A stretch of 64,000 nucleotides of DNA from Afipia sp. (lineage in GTDB: Bacteria > Pseudomonadota > Alphaproteobacteria > Rhizobiales > Xanthobacteraceae): the NCBI GenBank assembly GCA_024508675.1, contig JANINQ010000008.1, positions 62,001 through 126,000 on the forward strand, read 5' to 3'. Below the pieces are notes generated by a model. The model did no database searches. It saw only the letters and a program-made list of their open reading frames with translations, and had not been told where the DNA came from. Of the stretch, positions 1 through 9,874 are shown in pieces (position 1 is the first letter of the stretch; each line of letters opens with the position of its first letter). A program made the position numbers and the translations under genes.

Positions 1-119
1 CGGTTGGGGTAAAGATTTAGCCAGCGGCCGCCAATGCAGGCCGATTTTCAGGTTGCGTCGGTGGTTAATCTTAACGCGCGGGAATCGGGGTCATGTTGCG
101 GTCGGGACCGCGAATGGCG
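1..119. other. Window edge, no gene seen
   Basis: This short stretch lies downstream of the minus-strand PodJ-like gene. Nothing with coding or RNA character is apparent, and no clear terminator hairpin is visible. Confidence 0.5.
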
Positions 120-3100
120 TCAGTAGGCGGCGCTTTTGGCGTTGCTCTTGGCGGCGGTTTTCGCCGAGGACTTGGCCGCCGGTTTCGCCGGTGCCGCAAC
201 ATCCCATCCGCCAGCCGGCGCGCCGCTGGCGGTGGCCTCGTCGGGCTGCACCTCGGCAACGAAAGTCTGCGTCGCAAGTTTCGCCGCGGCGAGCGACTGG
301 GCATCGAGACGCTTGGCAATGTCGTCGCGCTTGCGTCCGGAATCCGCATCGCCCTGCGCGGCCGCCAGGCTGAACCACTTGAAGGATTCGGCGAGGTTCT
401 GTTCCACGCCGATGCCGCGCGCATAGAGAATGCCGAGATTGAACTGGCTGTCGGCAATGCCGCGCTCGGCAGCTTTGCGGAACCATTGCGACGCGCTCTT
501 GTAGTTCGGACCGGCGCCGCCGCCATCGGCATCCAGCACGGCGAGATTGTGCATCGCCTTGGCGCTGCCCTTCTCGGCGGCGTCCAGATAATACCGGCGC
601 GCGGTGTCGATGTCCTTCTTGAGGCCAAGCCCCTTCTCGTGAAGTGTGCCGAGGCGGAAGGTTGCCGGAACAATTCCGCCCTGCGCAGCGCGCTCGTACC
701 ACTTCGCGGCCGTCGCGTAGTCCTGTGCAACACCTCTGCCTTCGGCGTAGCGGATGCCGATCTCGAAGGCCGCGCCGGGATCGCCCTTGTTGGCCGCGGC
801 CCGCAGTGCGGCGCTGCCGATGGATTCGGGCAGCACATCCGCGACTGGCGTGAACTTGATTTTTGCCTTCTCTTTCGCGGGAGCGGGCGGAACAACAGGC
901 GCGCGCTCCTGCGGCGTGACGATCGAACCTGTGACGTCGGGTGCAACAGGAGCCGCCGTCGGCGCGGGCGCAGCGACAGGCTCAGCCGGCGCCGTGGCGG
1001 GAAGCGCAGGCATCTGAGGCACGGAAATAATCTGCGGTCCGCTCATCGGCGACTGACGCGTGATCAGGGTTGGCGATGTCATCGACGGCGTGATTGCAGG
1101 CGCGGCGTCGGAGCGTGGGCCGTTCTCCGACACAGGCGGCGGCGCAGGTGCAACGCTGGATTCGGCGGGAAGCGAGGAGTTGCCGCTGTCATGGCCGCTG
1201 AGCAGGTTCATGCCCATCTTGACCGTGCCGAGCACGATCACCACGACGCTGGCCCCGACCAGCAGGGCGCGGATTTTCGAGGACAGCCCCGAGTCGCCCG
1301 ACGTTGCAGCCTTTGCAGCGCTGCGTGCGGCGTCGTTGAGGGCGGTAACGCGATTCTGTTTTGGGCCGGTAGATGCAGGAGGCGCAGCGGCAGCGGCCTG
1401 CGCGGCGCGGCGCGCGGCCTGAATGAAATTGGTCGAACTGACCGGCTCCTGCTTGCCTGCGGAGATTTCGTTCAGCACGTCTTCCGACGCCGCGATCCTC
1501 TCCGACGGGCTGGAGCCCGCTCGGGTCTGCATCCGCGTGCCGGGCTCGAGCGGGTGATCCGGCGGCAGGCTTGGATCGATCGGGCTGCGCGGCGATGGAG
1601 GCGGGCGCACCGCTGCAACGGGGGCAGCCTGTTCGCTGGCATCATAGGATGGCGCGAGCGCGGGCGCCTGGACGACGGGCGGCGCGGGTGGTGCCGATGC
1701 GACCGGCGCGCGCGCAATCGGAGCCTGCGCCGCAGCGGGATTCGGCATTTCGGGGCGCGGCACCGGGGCGAAAGAACTGGCCGAACGCGAAGGCTCTGGC
1801 GCGTATGCTTCGCGTGTGCGGGGTTCGGTCACCGCAGGTGGCATTTCGCGTGCCGCCGGGACAGAGCGCGCGTTGCGCAGATCACCCTCGATCTGGGTTA
1901 GACGATCGACCACATGACCGAGCGTGTTGTGAACGGCCTCAAGCGAGTCCTGGGTGTTACGGTTGGTTTCCGACTGGCTGAAGCGGATGTCGGAGAGTTC
2001 GCGCTTGATGGTGTCCACCATGTCGGTGTCCATCGGCGGCACGGCGCGGAAGCCCTGCTCGGTGCTTGCGCCGCGCTGGCTCTCGAGATGCCGCAGGATG
2101 TCGGAGAGACCTTCTTCGACCCGCGCAAAATTTCCGCCGCGCTGGTCCGACATTTCCAGCCGTTCGAGCAGGTGATGAACACGCTGTTCGACATGGCTCA
2201 GCGAGGCCGAACTGTCGTTGCCGACCTGAAGATTGTCGAGCCGGTCCGAAATCGTGCGCACCGCATTATCGAAGTAGACGGTGTCGCCGACCGGCGCCCG
2301 GTCGCGCTGTTCGAGCGCCGTGGTCAGGACCGCGATGCGCTGTTCGAGCGCGGACAGAATATCGTTGTTGCCGCCGGCCTGCGCCAGCTGGTCGACCTTG
2401 ATCGACAGTGTCTGCACATGTCCGGCGAGTTCGTTCAGCGCCTCGTTCGACGCGACGTTGGAAACAATGCCCTTGAGCGCGGCGATAGCGTCTTCGAGCT
2501 GGCGGACCGTTGCAGGATCGGTGCTGGAGCGCACGATCATGTCGATCTTGCCGCCGAGATTGCGGATCGCATCGTCGAAGCCGGCCAACTGCTCGGCGGG
2601 CTTCAGCGTGCGCAGTTCACTGTAGATGTCGGAGAGCGCGCGCTCGATGCCCGACAGCACGTTGCTGTCGATGCCGGTGGAGCGGGTTTCGTCGATGCGT
2701 CGTCCCAGCGAGCGGATTTCGCTTTCGAGGGATTCGATCGCCCGGCGCGGCATCGCCTCGGTGATGGCCTGGCGGATTTCAGCCAGTTCGCTGCGGAACG
2801 CTGTGATCGACTGCTCCACCCCATCGGGACGGCGAAGCGTTTCGATCTGGCTGGTGATCTGCGACAACTGCCGCTCGAGGCCGGAGAAATCCGGTTGCGG
2901 CTGGATCGGCGGCGCCTGATTGACGAAAGATGGCGGCGGCATCCGTGCCGCCGATGGCATCGGACGGGGTGCGCCATCGAGTTCGCCCTGCCGCGCGACG
3001 ATTTCCGCGATGGAGAAATCCATCGCAGACATCGCGGGAGAGAACATAGGTGAGGGCATGGGTGCCGCCATGCGCTGGGCGGGCGCCGGCGCGGGGCGAT

Positions 3101-3425
3101 AGGACGAATGGGTTGATCCATTCGAAATCTGCGACAGCCGCGCATCGAGCCGGGAAATGGCGTCGTTGAGCTGTCGGGCTACGCCGGTGTCGCCCGGAGG
3201 CTTGCCCGGCGCTTGTGAAATGTGTTCGACCTGCCGGGCGATGGAATCGAGGCGCCGGTGAATTTCGGCTACGTCCTGGGCCTCGCGGGAATTGCCGCCC
3301 GGGCTGCCGATCGCCGAATTCAGCCAATCTCCCAAGGACATGCCGGCGCGGCGCGCGGAAGCTTCGGCCCTTTCCCGGACCGATGGCTCGATGCCGTCCA
3401 CACTCCACGATACGCGCGCTGTCAT
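120..3425 (-). CDS. PodJ-like membrane protein with C-terminal Sel1 repeats
   Basis: Large protein of 1101 residues from the ATG at 3425. The N-terminus (MTARVSWSVDGIEP) has the helical opening typical of alphaproteobacterial PodJ/Sel1 polarity proteins. Residues about 50-600 are predicted coiled coil, rich in Leu, Glu and Gln heptads, followed by a Pro/Ala-rich linker. One membrane segment lies at about 720-742 (ALLVGASVVVIVLGTVKMG). After a periplasmic Pro/Ala stretch, four Sel1-like helical repeats cover about 883-1025 (for example AAKWYERAAQGG and ASQWFRKAAERG). The tail is Ala/Lys/Ser-rich. PodJ organises polar localisation in Caulobacter; a similar scaffold role is inferred here. A longer TTG start at 3494 is open, but the family normally begins near the chosen ATG. 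Confidence 0.85.
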   Translation of the reverse strand: MTARVSWSVDGIEPSVRERAEASARRAGMSLGDWLNSAIGSPGGNSREAQDVAEIHRRLDSIARQVEHISQAPGKPPGDTGVARQLNDAISRLDARLSQISNGSTHSSYRPAPAPAQRMAAPMPSPMFSPAMSAMDFSIAEIVARQGELDGAPRPMPSAARMPPPSFVNQAPPIQPQPDFSGLERQLSQITSQIETLRRPDGVEQSITAFRSELAEIRQAITEAMPRRAIESLESEIRSLGRRIDETRSTGIDSNVLSGIERALSDIYSELRTLKPAEQLAGFDDAIRNLGGKIDMIVRSSTDPATVRQLEDAIAALKGIVSNVASNEALNELAGHVQTLSIKVDQLAQAGGNNDILSALEQRIAVLTTALEQRDRAPVGDTVYFDNAVRTISDRLDNLQVGNDSSASLSHVEQRVHHLLERLEMSDQRGGNFARVEEGLSDILRHLESQRGASTEQGFRAVPPMDTDMVDTIKRELSDIRFSQSETNRNTQDSLEAVHNTLGHVVDRLTQIEGDLRNARSVPAAREMPPAVTEPRTREAYAPEPSRSASSFAPVPRPEMPNPAAAQAPIARAPVASAPPAPPVVQAPALAPSYDASEQAAPVAAVRPPPSPRSPIDPSLPPDHPLEPGTRMQTRAGSSPSERIAASEDVLNEISAGKQEPVSSTNFIQAARRAAQAAAAAPPASTGPKQNRVTALNDAARSAAKAATSGDSGLSSKIRALLVGASVVVIVLGTVKMGMNLLSGHDSGNSSLPAESSVAPAPPPVSENGPRSDAAPAITPSMTSPTLITRQSPMSGPQIISVPQMPALPATAPAEPVAAPAPTAAPVAPDVTGSIVTPQERAPVVPPAPAKEKAKIKFTPVADVLPESIGSAALRAAANKGDPGAAFEIGIRYAEGRGVAQDYATAAKWYERAAQGGIVPATFRLGTLHEKGLGLKKDIDTARRYYLDAAEKGSAKAMHNLAVLDADGGGAGPNYKSASQWFRKAAERGIADSQFNLGILYARGIGVEQNLAESFKWFSLAAAQGDADSGRKRDDIAKRLDAQSLAAAKLATQTFVAEVQPDEATASGAPAGGWDVAAPAKPAAKSSAKTAAKSNAKSAAY

Positions 3426-3544
3426 GCCCAGGTCCGGTCTCGGCTCTGGCTCCTGCCAAAGCGCTTCAGGCTCCCGCACCCCTTGAAGAGACAATCAAAT
3501 TTCGGCGCGGGACGTCTGTTTCCAGTCCTGACTTTTTCCCGTTA

Positions 3545-3556
3545 CGGTAAATACCG
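3545..3556. repeat. Short inverted repeat upstream of the PodJ-like gene
   Basis: CGGTAAATACCG is a 5-2-5 inverted repeat lying between the minus-strand tetR gene (which ends nearby) and the PodJ-like gene. It could be a regulator site for the latter, but no regulator can be assigned. Confidence 0.3.
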
Positions 3557-3608
3557 CGTTAATGAAATGCCGGTGGTGGACTAATTATTAATGCTTGGAC
3601 CCGAGGCA

Positions 3609-4184
3609 TCAGTTCGGGGACGGCCGGGTAAACAGGCCGCTGAGATCGCCGAGATCCGCTTCCGTGATCGTTCCGTGAGCGGAGTTCATGACAGATGATT
3701 GCCCGATATAGGCCCAGTAAATGAACTCCGCCCGGGGGATCGACGCCCTCGTGTCGACGCCGGATTCGCGAAGAAGCTTGGCGATATAGGCGACGCGCCC
3801 GGCATCGACGGTTGCGACGACTTTTGCAGCAACGGCATCGGATGCGGCCCATGCGCGGAAGGCGCGATCCAAGCTTCTGTCTTCATTAAAGGCCAGCTTC
3901 ATCAGGTAGGTCAGCCGCGCAGGCCCTATGATTGATGAATCGATTTCACGGATCACGCCATCGGTCGCGCGCTCCTGCCAGGTCGCCAGAAGCTGGTTCC
4001 GAAAATCGGCAATACTTTCAAAGTGCCAGTAGAAGCTGCCTCTTGAGACCTGCAGCCCTTCGGCCAGCATGCCGGTCTTCAGCGCAGCCTCGCCCTGCCG
4101 GGCAAGAGTCCGCAGCCCGTGGGCAATCCATTGCTCGCGGGTGAGGCGGTCTTTCGATAGCGACGATTCGGCACTTTCAACCAT
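3609..4184 (-). CDS. TetR-family regulator, probably of the adjacent fatty-acid operon
   Basis: This 191-residue protein starts at the ATG at 4184 (MVESAESSLSKDRLTREQW). It has the TetR layout: an N-terminal helix-turn-helix (LAEGLQVSRGSFYWHF, about residues 40-55) and an all-helical C-terminal ligand domain. It is divergent from an acyl-CoA dehydrogenase-thiolase-FadJ operon, and a perfect 6-2-6 palindrome overlaps its own start codon. Repression of both sides, relieved by an acyl-CoA, is therefore likely by analogy with other TetR regulators of fatty-acid breakdown. The ligand is inferred. An upstream in-frame start at 4277 would run through the operator and is unlikely. Confidence 0.85.
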   Translation of the reverse strand: MVESAESSLSKDRLTREQWIAHGLRTLARQGEAALKTGMLAEGLQVSRGSFYWHFESIADFRNQLLATWQERATDGVIREIDSSIIGPARLTYLMKLAFNEDRSLDRAFRAWAASDAVAAKVVATVDAGRVAYIAKLLRESGVDTRASIPRAEFIYWAYIGQSSVMNSAHGTITEADLGDLSGLFTRPSPN

Positions 4185-4196
4185 ACACAAGTGTAT
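4183..4196. promoter_or_regulatory. TetR-type operator 1 (fad intergenic region)
   Basis: ATACACAAGTGTAT is a perfect 6-2-6 inverted repeat. It overlaps the start codon of the tetR gene and touches the -35 element of the plus-strand fad promoter, a position suited to repressing both directions. Confidence 0.65.
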
Positions 4197-4225
4197 TGAC
4201 ACAAAATGGCGCCCGGCGCTAGGCT
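4196..4225 (+). promoter_or_regulatory. Sigma-70-like promoter for the fatty-acid operon
   Basis: TTGACA at 4196-4201 is followed after 18 bases by TAGGCT at 4220-4225. Transcription would begin near 4232, giving an untranslated leader of about 245 bases. The promoter is bracketed by the two operator-like repeats. The -35 is perfect and the -10 only moderate. Confidence 0.5.
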
Positions 4226-4227
4226 CC

Positions 4228-4241
4228 GTACAAAGGTGTAT
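4228..4241. promoter_or_regulatory. TetR-type operator 2, imperfect copy
   Basis: GTACAAAGGTGTAT matches operator 1 at 11 of 14 positions, with the GTGTAT arm intact. It lies 45 bases further on, across the expected transcription start. Confidence 0.5.
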
Positions 4242-4477
4242 GGATGCCTTGGCCGGGTTCCGTCGGCGGACGGTCACCCCAAATCAGCGGTGGTTGAGTC
4301 CAGCTATGAGGTCGAAGGCGTCGGCATCCATGGCATCGGCATCGCGCGCTTGCCAATCACGGCGTGTCGCGCACCGCGATGTCATGGTGAGGTCATTGAA
4401 GGCAGTCCATGTGCTGAGGCGGCCGATCGCCAGGCAATTCACGCAATCCACGTCCATTGTGAACTGAGAGACATTCC
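4242..4477 (+). other. Long leader of the fatty-acid operon
   Basis: About 236 bases separate the operators from the acyl-CoA dehydrogenase start. An open frame at 4206-4481 covers it and overlaps the gene start, but it has no ribosome site and no recognisable protein features. I see no riboswitch fold. Confidence 0.35.
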
Positions 4478-6271
4478 ATGACGATTTACAAAGCACCCGT
4501 CGAAGATGTGAGCTTTCTCCTCAACGATGTCTTCCAGATTGACCGGTACAACAATCTCCCCGGCTTCTCAGATGCGTCCGCCGATGTTCGCGCGGCGATT
4601 ATCGATGAAGCCGCAAAGTTCAGCGAGCAGGTGCTGCAGCCGCTCAACCACTCCGGCGATCAGGAGGGCTGTACGCGCCATGACGATGGCCGGGTGACCA
4701 CGCCTAAGGGTTTCAAGGAAGCCTTCAAGCAGTTTGCCGACGGCGGCTGGATTGGTCTGTCGGCCCCGGTGGAATTCGGCGGACAAGGTTTGCCGGTCTC
4801 GCTGTCGCAGACCGTCAACGAATTCACGATGTCGGCCAACATGGCCTTCTCGATGTACGGCGGCCTGACACAGGGCGCGATGGCCGCGTTGCTGGTTCAC
4901 GGGTCGGACGAACAGAAGAAGACCTTTGTGCCGAAGATGGTGACGGGCCAGTGGGCCGGCACCATGAATCTCACCGAGCCGCATTGCGGTACGGATCTCG
5001 GCCTGATGCGCACCAAGGCGGTGAAGCAGGCCGACGGCACCTACAAGATCACCGGCACCAAGATCTTCATCTCGGGCGGTGAGCAGGATCTCACCGAGAA
5101 CATCGTGCATCTCGTGCTGGCGCGCATCGAAGGCGCGCCTGCGGGCATCAAGGGCGTGTCGCTGTTCGTCGTGCCGAAGATGAAGCTCAAGGCCGACGGT
5201 TCGCTGACCAGTGAACTGAACGGCGTGTCGTGCGGCTCGATCGAGCACAAGATGGGCATTCACGGCAATTCGACCTGTGTGCTCAACTTCGACAACGCGG
5301 TCGGCACCCTTGTCGGCGAAGAGAACAAGGGCATGCAGGCCATGTTCGTCATGATGAACGAGGCTCGCCTCGGTGTCGGCGTGCAGGGACTGTCGCAGTC
5401 GGAAGTCGCTTACCAGAACGCGGTGAACTATGCGCGCGAGCGTTTGCAGGGCCGTGCGCTGACCGGCGTCAAGGCCAAGGACAAGCCCGCCGATCCGATC
5501 ATCGTGCATCCGGACGTGCGCCGCACGCTGATGTCGATCCGCGCCTTCAACGAAGCAGCCCGCGCGTTGGTGGTGTGGACCTCGCTCAAGAGCGATCTGG
5601 CGCATCGCTCCGATGACGTAAAGGAGCGTCAGGCCGCGGACGATCACATGGGCCTGCTGACGCCGGTGATCAAGGCGCTTCTGACCGATCAGGGCTTCGC
5701 CAACGCGGTGGCCGCGCAGCAGATGTTCGGCGGGCATGGCTATATTGTCGAAACCGGCGTCGAGCAGTTCGTTCGCGATGCGCGCATCTCGATGATCTAT
5801 GAAGGCGCCAACGGCATTCAGGCGCTGGATCTCGTCGGACGCAAGCTCGGCCGCGATGGTGGCCGCGCCATCACCACGTTCTTCGGCGAAGTGACTGCCT
5901 TCGCGAAGGAGAACGCCGGGAACGAGGCGCTCAAGCCCTACATCGCGCCGCTCAGCGCCGCACTGAAAGATCTGCAGCAGGCCACCATGTGGCTGATGCA
6001 GAATGCGCTTGCGAAGCCCGACAATGCGGGCGCCGCATCGACCGACTATCTGCACCTTTTCGGCCTCGTGACCCTCGGCTACATGTGGGCGCGCATGGCG
6101 AAGGTGGCGCAGGACAAGCTGGCGGATGGCGGCGATCAGGCCTACCTGAAAACCAAGCTGGTGACCGGCAAGTTCTTCATGGAGCGCATGCTGCCTGAAA
6201 CCTCGCTCCGCCTGTCGCGTGTTCAGGCCGGTGCCGACACAACGATGGAACTGGCCGCAGAGGCGTTCTGA
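4478..6271 (+). CDS. Acyl-CoA dehydrogenase, large DmdC/FadE-like type
   Basis: This 597-residue flavoprotein oxidises an acyl-CoA to the trans-2-enoyl-CoA. Domain order is N-terminal helical (about 40-160), middle beta (160-275; MNLTEPHCGTDLG and KIFISGGEQD contact FAD/substrate), C-terminal helical (285-455) and the extra C-terminal domain of the long subfamily (470-590). The catalytic base is Glu442 in MIYEGANGIQALD. The closest named relatives have acyl-CoA dehydrogenase or 3-methylmercaptopropionyl-CoA dehydrogenase (DmdC) labels. With thiolase and FadJ directly downstream, a general beta-oxidation role is more likely than DMSP breakdown. First gene of the TetR-controlled operon; the substrate chain length cannot be read. 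Confidence 0.93.
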   Translation: MTIYKAPVEDVSFLLNDVFQIDRYNNLPGFSDASADVRAAIIDEAAKFSEQVLQPLNHSGDQEGCTRHDDGRVTTPKGFKEAFKQFADGGWIGLSAPVEFGGQGLPVSLSQTVNEFTMSANMAFSMYGGLTQGAMAALLVHGSDEQKKTFVPKMVTGQWAGTMNLTEPHCGTDLGLMRTKAVKQADGTYKITGTKIFISGGEQDLTENIVHLVLARIEGAPAGIKGVSLFVVPKMKLKADGSLTSELNGVSCGSIEHKMGIHGNSTCVLNFDNAVGTLVGEENKGMQAMFVMMNEARLGVGVQGLSQSEVAYQNAVNYARERLQGRALTGVKAKDKPADPIIVHPDVRRTLMSIRAFNEAARALVVWTSLKSDLAHRSDDVKERQAADDHMGLLTPVIKALLTDQGFANAVAAQQMFGGHGYIVETGVEQFVRDARISMIYEGANGIQALDLVGRKLGRDGGRAITTFFGEVTAFAKENAGNEALKPYIAPLSAALKDLQQATMWLMQNALAKPDNAGAASTDYLHLFGLVTLGYMWARMAKVAQDKLADGGDQAYLKTKLVTGKFFMERMLPETSLRLSRVQAGADTTMELAAEAF

Positions 6272-6368
6272 TCCTTACATCGAGATTGTCCCGCGCCGGT
6301 CCCCGGCGCGGGATTTTTCCATCACACTTCTTCAGACAAAATCCAGAGACAAAATCCAGGAGGGCGTC

Positions 6369-7577
6369 ATGCCAGAGGCATTTATCTACGACCACGTGCG
6401 CACGCCGCGCGGCAAGGGCAAGTCCGATGGTTCGCTTCATGAGGTGACGGCGCTGGCGCTGGCGACTGCGCCGCTGAAGGCTCTCAAGGACCGCAACAAT
6501 CTCGGGGAAGGCGTGGTTGATGACGTGATTCTGGGCGTGGTCGATCCCGTCGGCGAGGCGGGCGGCGACATCGCGCGCTTTGCCGCGCTCAATGCCGGTC
6601 TTGGCGAGTCGGTGCCGGGCATTCAGATCAGCCGCTTCTGTGCATCGGGTCTCGATGCCGTGAACTTCGCGGCGGCACAGGTCATGTCCGGCCAGCACGA
6701 ACTCACCATCGGCGGCGGCGCGGAGTCCATGAGCCGCGTCGGCATTCTCTCCTCGGGCACGGCGTGGCCGATGGATCCGTCCATGGCGGTGCCGAACTTC
6801 TTCATGCCCCAGGGCGTGGCGGCGGACCTGATCGCCACCAAATACGGCTTCTCGCGGGATGATGTCGATAATTATGCGGTGCAGAGTCAGGATCGTGCCG
6901 CGAAGGCGTGGAGCGAAGGCCGCTTCAAGAACTCCGTCGTGCCGGTGAAGGACATCAACGGCATCACGATTCTCGACAAGGACGAACACATGCGTCCGGG
7001 CACGACCATGCAGTCGCTCGCGCAGTTGCAGCCGTCTTTCGCGGTGATGGGAGCCATGGGCGGCTTCGATGCGGTGGCCGTTCAGTCGCATCCGGAGATC
7101 GAGAGCGTGAATTACGTCCACCATGCCGGCAACTCGTCGGGCATCGTCGATGGCGCTGGCGCCGTTCTGCTCGGCAATGCCGAAGCTGGCAAGAAGCACG
7201 GCCTCAAGCCGCGCGCGAAAATCCGCGCGTTCGCCAATATCGGTTCAGAGCCAGCGATGATGCTGACGGGTCCGGTCGATGTGACGAAGAAGGTGCTGGA
7301 GCGTTCCGGCATGAAGCTGTCGGACATTGACCTGTTCGAACTCAACGAGGCCTTCGCTTCGGTGGTGCTGCGCTACATCCAAGCGTTCGACATCGACAAT
7401 GAAAAGATCAACGTGAACGGTGGCGCGATTGCCATGGGTCATCCGCTCGGCGCAACCGGCGCGATGATCCTCGGCACCGTGCTCGATGAACTCGAGCGCA
7501 CCAACAAGTCCACCGCTCTGGTCACGCTGTGCATCGGCGGCGGCATGGGCACCGCCACCATCATCGAGCGCGTTTGA
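6369..7577 (+). CDS. fadA: Acetyl-CoA C-acyltransferase (beta-oxidation thiolase)
   Basis: This 402-residue thiolase cleaves 3-ketoacyl-CoA with CoA. The nucleophile is Cys91 ([14 protein letters not shown]), His357 lies in GHPLGATGA, and the second cysteine Cys388 is in CIGGGMGTA, so the catalytic set is complete. The start is the ATG at 6369 behind a strong AGGAGGG ribosome site; upstream in-frame codons lie in the intergenic space and are rejected. It sits 97 bases after the acyl-CoA dehydrogenase and 11 bases before the FadJ-type gene, so it is a core part of the same operon. Confidence 0.95.
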   Translation: MPEAFIYDHVRTPRGKGKSDGSLHEVTALALATAPLKALKDRNNLGEGVVDDVILGVVDPVGEAGGDIARFAALNAGLGESVPGIQISRFCASGLDAVNFAAAQVMSGQHELTIGGGAESMSRVGILSSGTAWPMDPSMAVPNFFMPQGVAADLIATKYGFSRDDVDNYAVQSQDRAAKAWSEGRFKNSVVPVKDINGITILDKDEHMRPGTTMQSLAQLQPSFAVMGAMGGFDAVAVQSHPEIESVNYVHHAGNSSGIVDGAGAVLLGNAEAGKKHGLKPRAKIRAFANIGSEPAMMLTGPVDVTKKVLERSGMKLSDIDLFELNEAFASVVLRYIQAFDIDNEKINVNGGAIAMGHPLGATGAMILGTVLDELERTNKSTALVTLCIGGGMGTATIIERV

Positions 7578-7588
7578 GGATCAATCAC

Positions 7589-9802
7589 ATGACATACAAG
7601 AATTTCAAGGTTGAGACCGACGCGGACGGCATTGCCGTCGTCACCTGGGACATTCCCGGCAAGTCGATGAATGTGCTCGACGAGACCACAGGCACCGAGC
7701 TTGCTGCCATCGTCGAGGCAACCACCAAGGATGCTGCAGTCAAGGGCGTGGTCTTCACCTCCGGCAAGGAAGCGTTTTCGGGCGGCGCGGACCTCACCAT
7801 GCTGGAAGGCATGAACCGCGCCTATCTCGACCTGCTCAAGAGCAAGGGCGAGGAAGTCGCGAACAAGTACGTGTTCGAGGAAGTGGCCAAGCTCTCGCAG
7901 AACCTGCGCAAGATCGAAACCTGCGGCAAGCCATGGGTTGCGGCGATCAACGGTCTCGCGTTCGGCGGCGCGTTCGAACTCGCGCTGGCGTGTCACTATC
8001 GGATCGCTTCGGACAATCCGAAGACCCGTCTCGGCTTGCCTGAGGTGAAGGTCGGCCTGTTTCCGGGCGGCGGCGGCACCCAGCGCCTGCCGCGCATGAT
8101 CCAGCCGATGGAAGCCCTGCAGATGCTGCTCAAGGGCGACGCTATCGACCTTGCGAAAGCAAAGTCCCTGGGCATCGTCGGCGCGGTTGTGCCGGCAGCC
8201 GATCTGATCAAGGCGTCGAAGGAGTGGATCAAGGCGGGCGGCAAGGCCGTCGCGCCGTGGGACGAGAAGGGCTTCAAGCTGCCCGGCGGCACGGTTTACT
8301 CCAAGGCCGGCATGCAGTTCTTCCCGCCGGCCAATGCGATCCTGCGCCGCGAGACCTACGACAACTATCCGGCCGCGCGTGCGATCCTGCAGTGTGTCTA
8401 TGAAGGCCTGCAACTGCCGATGGATGCGGCCCTGCGCATCGAGTCGCGCTACTTCTCCAAGATACTGCGCTCGAAGGAAGCGGCGGCGATGATCCGCTCG
8501 CTGTTCGTCTCGATGCAGGAACTGAACAAGGGCGCTCGCCGTCCGTCGGGCGTGCCGGCAACCAAGGTCAAGAAGCTGGCCGTCATCGGCGCGGGCTTCA
8601 TGGGTGCGAGCGTCGGCTTCGTCTCGGCGCAGGCCGGCATCGATGTGGTGCTGATCGATCGCGATCAGGAAAGCGCCGACAAGGGCAAGGGTCACGCCAA
8701 GACCATGCTTGACGGCATGATTGCCAAGGGCCGCATGAAGCAGGACAAGGCTGACGCTATCCTTGGCCGCATCACCGCCACCCCTGATTACAATGCGATC
8801 AAGGATTGCGATCTTGTGATCGAGGCCGTGTTCGAGGACCGCAAGGTCAAGGCGGAGACCTATGCCAAGGCTCAGCCGTTGCTGCGCGAAGGCGCGATCT
8901 TCGCGTCCAACACTTCGACGCTTCCGATCAACTCGCTCGCCGAGGAGTGGAAGGACCAGTCGAAGTTCATCGGCATCCACTTCTTCTCGCCGGTTGAGAA
9001 GATGATGCTGGTGGAGATCATCGTCGGCAAGAACACCGGCGACGTGGCGCTGGCCACCGCGCTCGATTACGTGCGTCAGATCAATAAGACGCCGATCGTG
9101 GTCAACGACTCGCGCGGCTTCTTCGCCAATCGTTGCGTGCTGCGCTACGTCTCGGAAGGCTACGAGATGTTCAAGGAAGGCGTGCCGCCCGCGATGATCG
9201 AGAATGTCGGCAAGATGGCCGGCATGCCGGTCGGCCCGCTCTCGCTCAACGACGAAGTCGCCATCGACCTGTCGCTGAAAATTCTGAAAGCCACCGAGGC
9301 CGACATGGGTCCGCAGGCGGTTGATCCGGAGCAGAAGGCGCTTCTGGTCGAGATGGTGGAGAAGCGCGGACGCTTCGGCCGCAAGAACGGCAAGGGCTTC
9401 TACGACTATCCCGAGAAGGGCAAAGGCCAGAAGAAGCTGTGGCCGGAACTGACTTCGCTGCAGTCCAAGCATCTCGATCCCGATACGCTCGATGTCGAGG
9501 AATTGAAGCAGCGCTTCCTCGTGGTGCAGGCAGTGGAAGCCGCACGTACCGTTGAAGATCACGTCATCACCGATCCTCGCGAAGCGGATGTCGGCTCGAT
9601 CCTCGGTTTCGGTTTTGCGCCGTTCACCGGCGGCGCGCTGTCCTACATCGACTTCATGGGCACCAAGACCTTCGTCGACCTGTGTCACAAGCTCGAGAAG
9701 AAGTACGGCTCGCGGTTCACGCCGCCGAAGCTGCTGGAAGACATGGCGGCCAAGGGCGAGACGTTCTACGGCCGCTTCGCACCAAAGAAGGCTGCGGCAT
9801 AA
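7589..9802 (+). CDS. fadJ: Bifunctional enoyl-CoA hydratase / 3-hydroxyacyl-CoA dehydrogenase (FadJ/FadB type)
   Basis: This 737-residue protein carries out hydration and NAD-dependent oxidation. The N-terminal crotonase domain (1-200) has the oxyanion loop and both catalytic Glu regions ([15 protein letters not shown] and [16 protein letters not shown]). The Rossmann fold begins at about 327 with [12 protein letters not shown]. The dehydrogenase histidine lies in [12 protein letters not shown], and two C-terminal 3HCDH domains follow. The start is the ATG at 7589, 11 bases after the thiolase stop. The three genes together encode the whole beta-oxidation spiral. An intrinsic terminator follows. 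Confidence 0.95.
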   Translation: MTYKNFKVETDADGIAVVTWDIPGKSMNVLDETTGTELAAIVEATTKDAAVKGVVFTSGKEAFSGGADLTMLEGMNRAYLDLLKSKGEEVANKYVFEEVAKLSQNLRKIETCGKPWVAAINGLAFGGAFELALACHYRIASDNPKTRLGLPEVKVGLFPGGGGTQRLPRMIQPMEALQMLLKGDAIDLAKAKSLGIVGAVVPAADLIKASKEWIKAGGKAVAPWDEKGFKLPGGTVYSKAGMQFFPPANAILRRETYDNYPAARAILQCVYEGLQLPMDAALRIESRYFSKILRSKEAAAMIRSLFVSMQELNKGARRPSGVPATKVKKLAVIGAGFMGASVGFVSAQAGIDVVLIDRDQESADKGKGHAKTMLDGMIAKGRMKQDKADAILGRITATPDYNAIKDCDLVIEAVFEDRKVKAETYAKAQPLLREGAIFASNTSTLPINSLAEEWKDQSKFIGIHFFSPVEKMMLVEIIVGKNTGDVALATALDYVRQINKTPIVVNDSRGFFANRCVLRYVSEGYEMFKEGVPPAMIENVGKMAGMPVGPLSLNDEVAIDLSLKILKATEADMGPQAVDPEQKALLVEMVEKRGRFGRKNGKGFYDYPEKGKGQKKLWPELTSLQSKHLDPDTLDVEELKQRFLVVQAVEAARTVEDHVITDPREADVGSILGFGFAPFTGGALSYIDFMGTKTFVDLCHKLEKKYGSRFTPPKLLEDMAAKGETFYGRFAPKKAAA

Positions 9803-9822
9803 GCCTCTCTATCGTCAAAAAC

Positions 9823-9856
9823 AAAAAGGCGGGATCATCGATCCCGCCTTTTTTCT
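9823..9856. terminator. Bidirectional intrinsic terminator
   Basis: A stem of AAAAAGGCGGGAT and its complement with a 5-base loop, flanked by A-tract and T-tract, serves both the fad operon (plus) and the GST gene (minus), which converge here. Confidence 0.85.
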
Positions 9857-9874
9857 TTCGCGATGTGATCGCGC

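Noticed and set aside
93-1901. Long plus-strand frame opposite the PodJ-like gene
   Set aside because: Arg/Gly-rich shadow frame of a GC-rich gene; the minus strand holds clear Sel1 and coiled-coil features.
4206-4481. 91-codon frame in the leader of the fatty-acid operon
   Set aside because: It begins within the promoter, has no ribosome site and no protein features.
7439-9688. 749-codon frame opposite FadJ
   Set aside because: Antisense shadow; the plus strand encodes an intact FadJ with all catalytic motifs.
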